From contig CAMOEE010000161.1 in the NCBI GenBank assembly GCA_946611835.1, forward strand, positions 1-5,905: a stretch of DNA of 5,905 bases, read 5' to 3'. Position numbers and translations under genes: made by a program. The stretch's first letter is position 1; each line of letters starts with the position of its first letter. The DNA comes from an uncultured Treponema sp. GTDB taxonomy: Bacteria; Spirochaetota; Spirochaetia; Treponematales; Treponemataceae. The notes under the pieces are model-generated. The model had not been told where the DNA came from and did not search any database. It saw only the letters and a program-made list of their open reading frames with translations. Positions 4,931 to 5,905 of the stretch are shown piece by piece.

Positions 4931-5905
4931 TTACGCTGCACCATACACCGTCTTCAAATAATCAAAAATACTCTGCCTATACCTATCAAAATCATTCATA
5001 CAGTCATCTGGCAATTCTGCCCACAAGGTATTTCTGATCTCATTCTGGATTGTTGCCACGGTTGCATCTTTATCAAACGGGCTGTCCATCTCTGCAAGAA
5101 GGCTCTTTATCTTTTTGAGCAATTCTTTTGAAAGCTCTTTGATTTTTTTGATATCTTCTTTCGTCAGGCTTTCTTTGAAGAGCATGTCATAAATTGTTAG
5201 TTCTTCGTCGCTGTCAAAGCCTTCGCGGACATAACGTTTTTGTTCTTCGGTCATGTCCTTTGCGGTCTGCAGCAATTCGTTAAATACCTGCTCTATGACG
5301 GCTTTGTCCTGGCTTCGGTTGTATTCTTCAATAACTTCGAGATAGTGCTTATAGAAATCAATTCTGTTAGGATTTGATTTAAGCATTGCTGCAAGTTGTT
5401 TTGAAACAAGTTCGTTAATATCATTTATGACAAGCTGCTTGTTTTTGATTTTTGCAAATTCAGTAGCAAGCTTATCAAAATCAATCTGGCTTATATCAAT
5501 TTTGGCATTTGGTTCTTTTGCATCATCTGGAGTTTCTTCTGTAGAAATATATTCGTTTACGATTTCTTCCAGGCCTTTCATTATGTCATCAACATCTACA
5601 GGAGCCTTTGGTTTTGTAAGCTGACGATAGATTGCTTCAAGGGCATCATGCTGCTCTTTGAGCTCGGCAGTTATTTCTGAACGAACAGCATATTTGTAAA
5701 GACGGAAAAACTCTCCGGCCTTTGTACAGAATTCTTTTCTAACTTCATCAGGGGCTGCTACAGAATTTGCACCAGTCTGTATCATTTTAATTCGAGCAAA
5801 GTTTCTGGAGTTGATTAAATCTTTAATTTCAAAACCATGCTGCTTAAGATATTCAATTGCAAGGGCAGCATCTTCATAAATAGCCGCAACCAGTTTTTCA
5901 CGGTC
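4931..5905 (-). CDS. hsdR: Type I restriction endonuclease subunit R, C-terminal part (cut by window edge)
   Basis: The frame is open from the right edge to a TAA, giving 324 visible residues; the ATG at 5785 is internal, since 40 sense codons precede it. HsdR is the ATP-dependent translocating and cleaving subunit of type I restriction systems. The nuclease and helicase motor domains would lie beyond the edge. What is visible resembles the helical C-terminal domain of HsdR that docks on the HsdM/HsdS methylase (DUF3387/T1RH-like C-terminal type): FFRLYKYAV (about 66-74), SNPNRIDFYKHYLEVIEEYN (177-196), VREGFDSDEELTIYDMLFK (226-244) followed by SLTKEDIKKIKELSKELLKKI (246-266), and a WAELPDD...IFDYLKTVYG end (295-322). 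It is rich in Lys and Glu and clearly more A+T-rich than the rib and glxK genes, as common for restriction genes acquired by transfer. hsdM and hsdS are not in view. The C-terminus looks intact. Confidence 0.85.
   Translation of the reverse strand, partial: DREKLVAAIYEDAALAIEYLKQHGFEIKDLINSRNFARIKMIQTGANSVAAPDEVRKEFCTKAGEFFRLYKYAVRSEITAELKEQHDALEAIYRQLTKPKAPVDVDDIMKGLEEIVNEYISTEETPDDAKEPNAKIDISQIDFDKLATEFAKIKNKQLVINDINELVSKQLAAMLKSNPNRIDFYKHYLEVIEEYNRSQDKAVIEQVFNELLQTAKDMTEEQKRYVREGFDSDEELTIYDMLFKESLTKEDIKKIKELSKELLKKIKSLLAEMDSPFDKDATVATIQNEIRNTLWAELPDDCMNDFDRYRQSIFDYLKTVYGAA

Noticed and set aside
4927..4937. AGCG/CGCT hairpin over the hsdR stop codon as a terminator
   Set aside because: Its stem has only four base pairs and no T-run follows on the minus strand.
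4300..5037. Long plus-strand open frame (245 codons) spanning the gntP start and the end of hsdR
   Set aside because: It lies antisense to gntP, the intergenic region and hsdR, has no family resemblance, and reads as a shadow of the gntP codon pattern.
1..5905. CRISPR array, insertion sequence or other mobile element
   Set aside because: No regularly spaced direct repeats, no transposase-like frame and no paired terminal inverted repeats around a gene were seen.

Overview
The window carries an ordinary bacterial chromosomal segment: five protein genes, all on the minus strand, and one tRNA gene on the plus strand. Nothing in it looks like a phage, transposon, CRISPR array or obviously new multi-gene system. 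The organism cannot be fixed from the sequence. Moderate base composition, the tRNA without an encoded CCA, and the general look of the genes and spacers suggest to me a host-associated spirochaete of the Treponema type, but this is a weak inference.

Reading in the direction of minus-strand transcription, from the right edge: the end of a type I restriction endonuclease gene (hsdR, cut by the window edge) is followed by a 143-base spacer with a 19-base perfect palindrome that looks like a repressor operator. Next comes a two-gene catabolic operon, a GntP-family permease followed after 23 bases by a type I glycerate kinase. The most economical reading is uptake of glycerate or a related sugar acid and its phosphorylation into lower glycolysis. 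The operon stops at a strong bidirectional terminator two bases beyond the kinase stop codon.

On the opposite strand a tRNA-Val(GAC) gene, driven by a near-perfect sigma-70-type promoter, converges on that same terminator. Its predicted transcript starts with a 12-base segment exactly complementary to the 12 bases just before a run of T, so the whole tRNA would sit in the loop of a leader-trailer stem. This is the most eye-catching structure in the window.

Left of the tRNA and divergent from it lies a riboflavin pair: ribD (bifunctional deaminase/reductase) and, five bases further on and probably translationally coupled, ribE (riboflavin synthase). No FMN riboswitch precedes ribD. The first 98 bases hold no recognisable gene but contain two adjacent hairpins that resemble a dispersed palindromic repeat.
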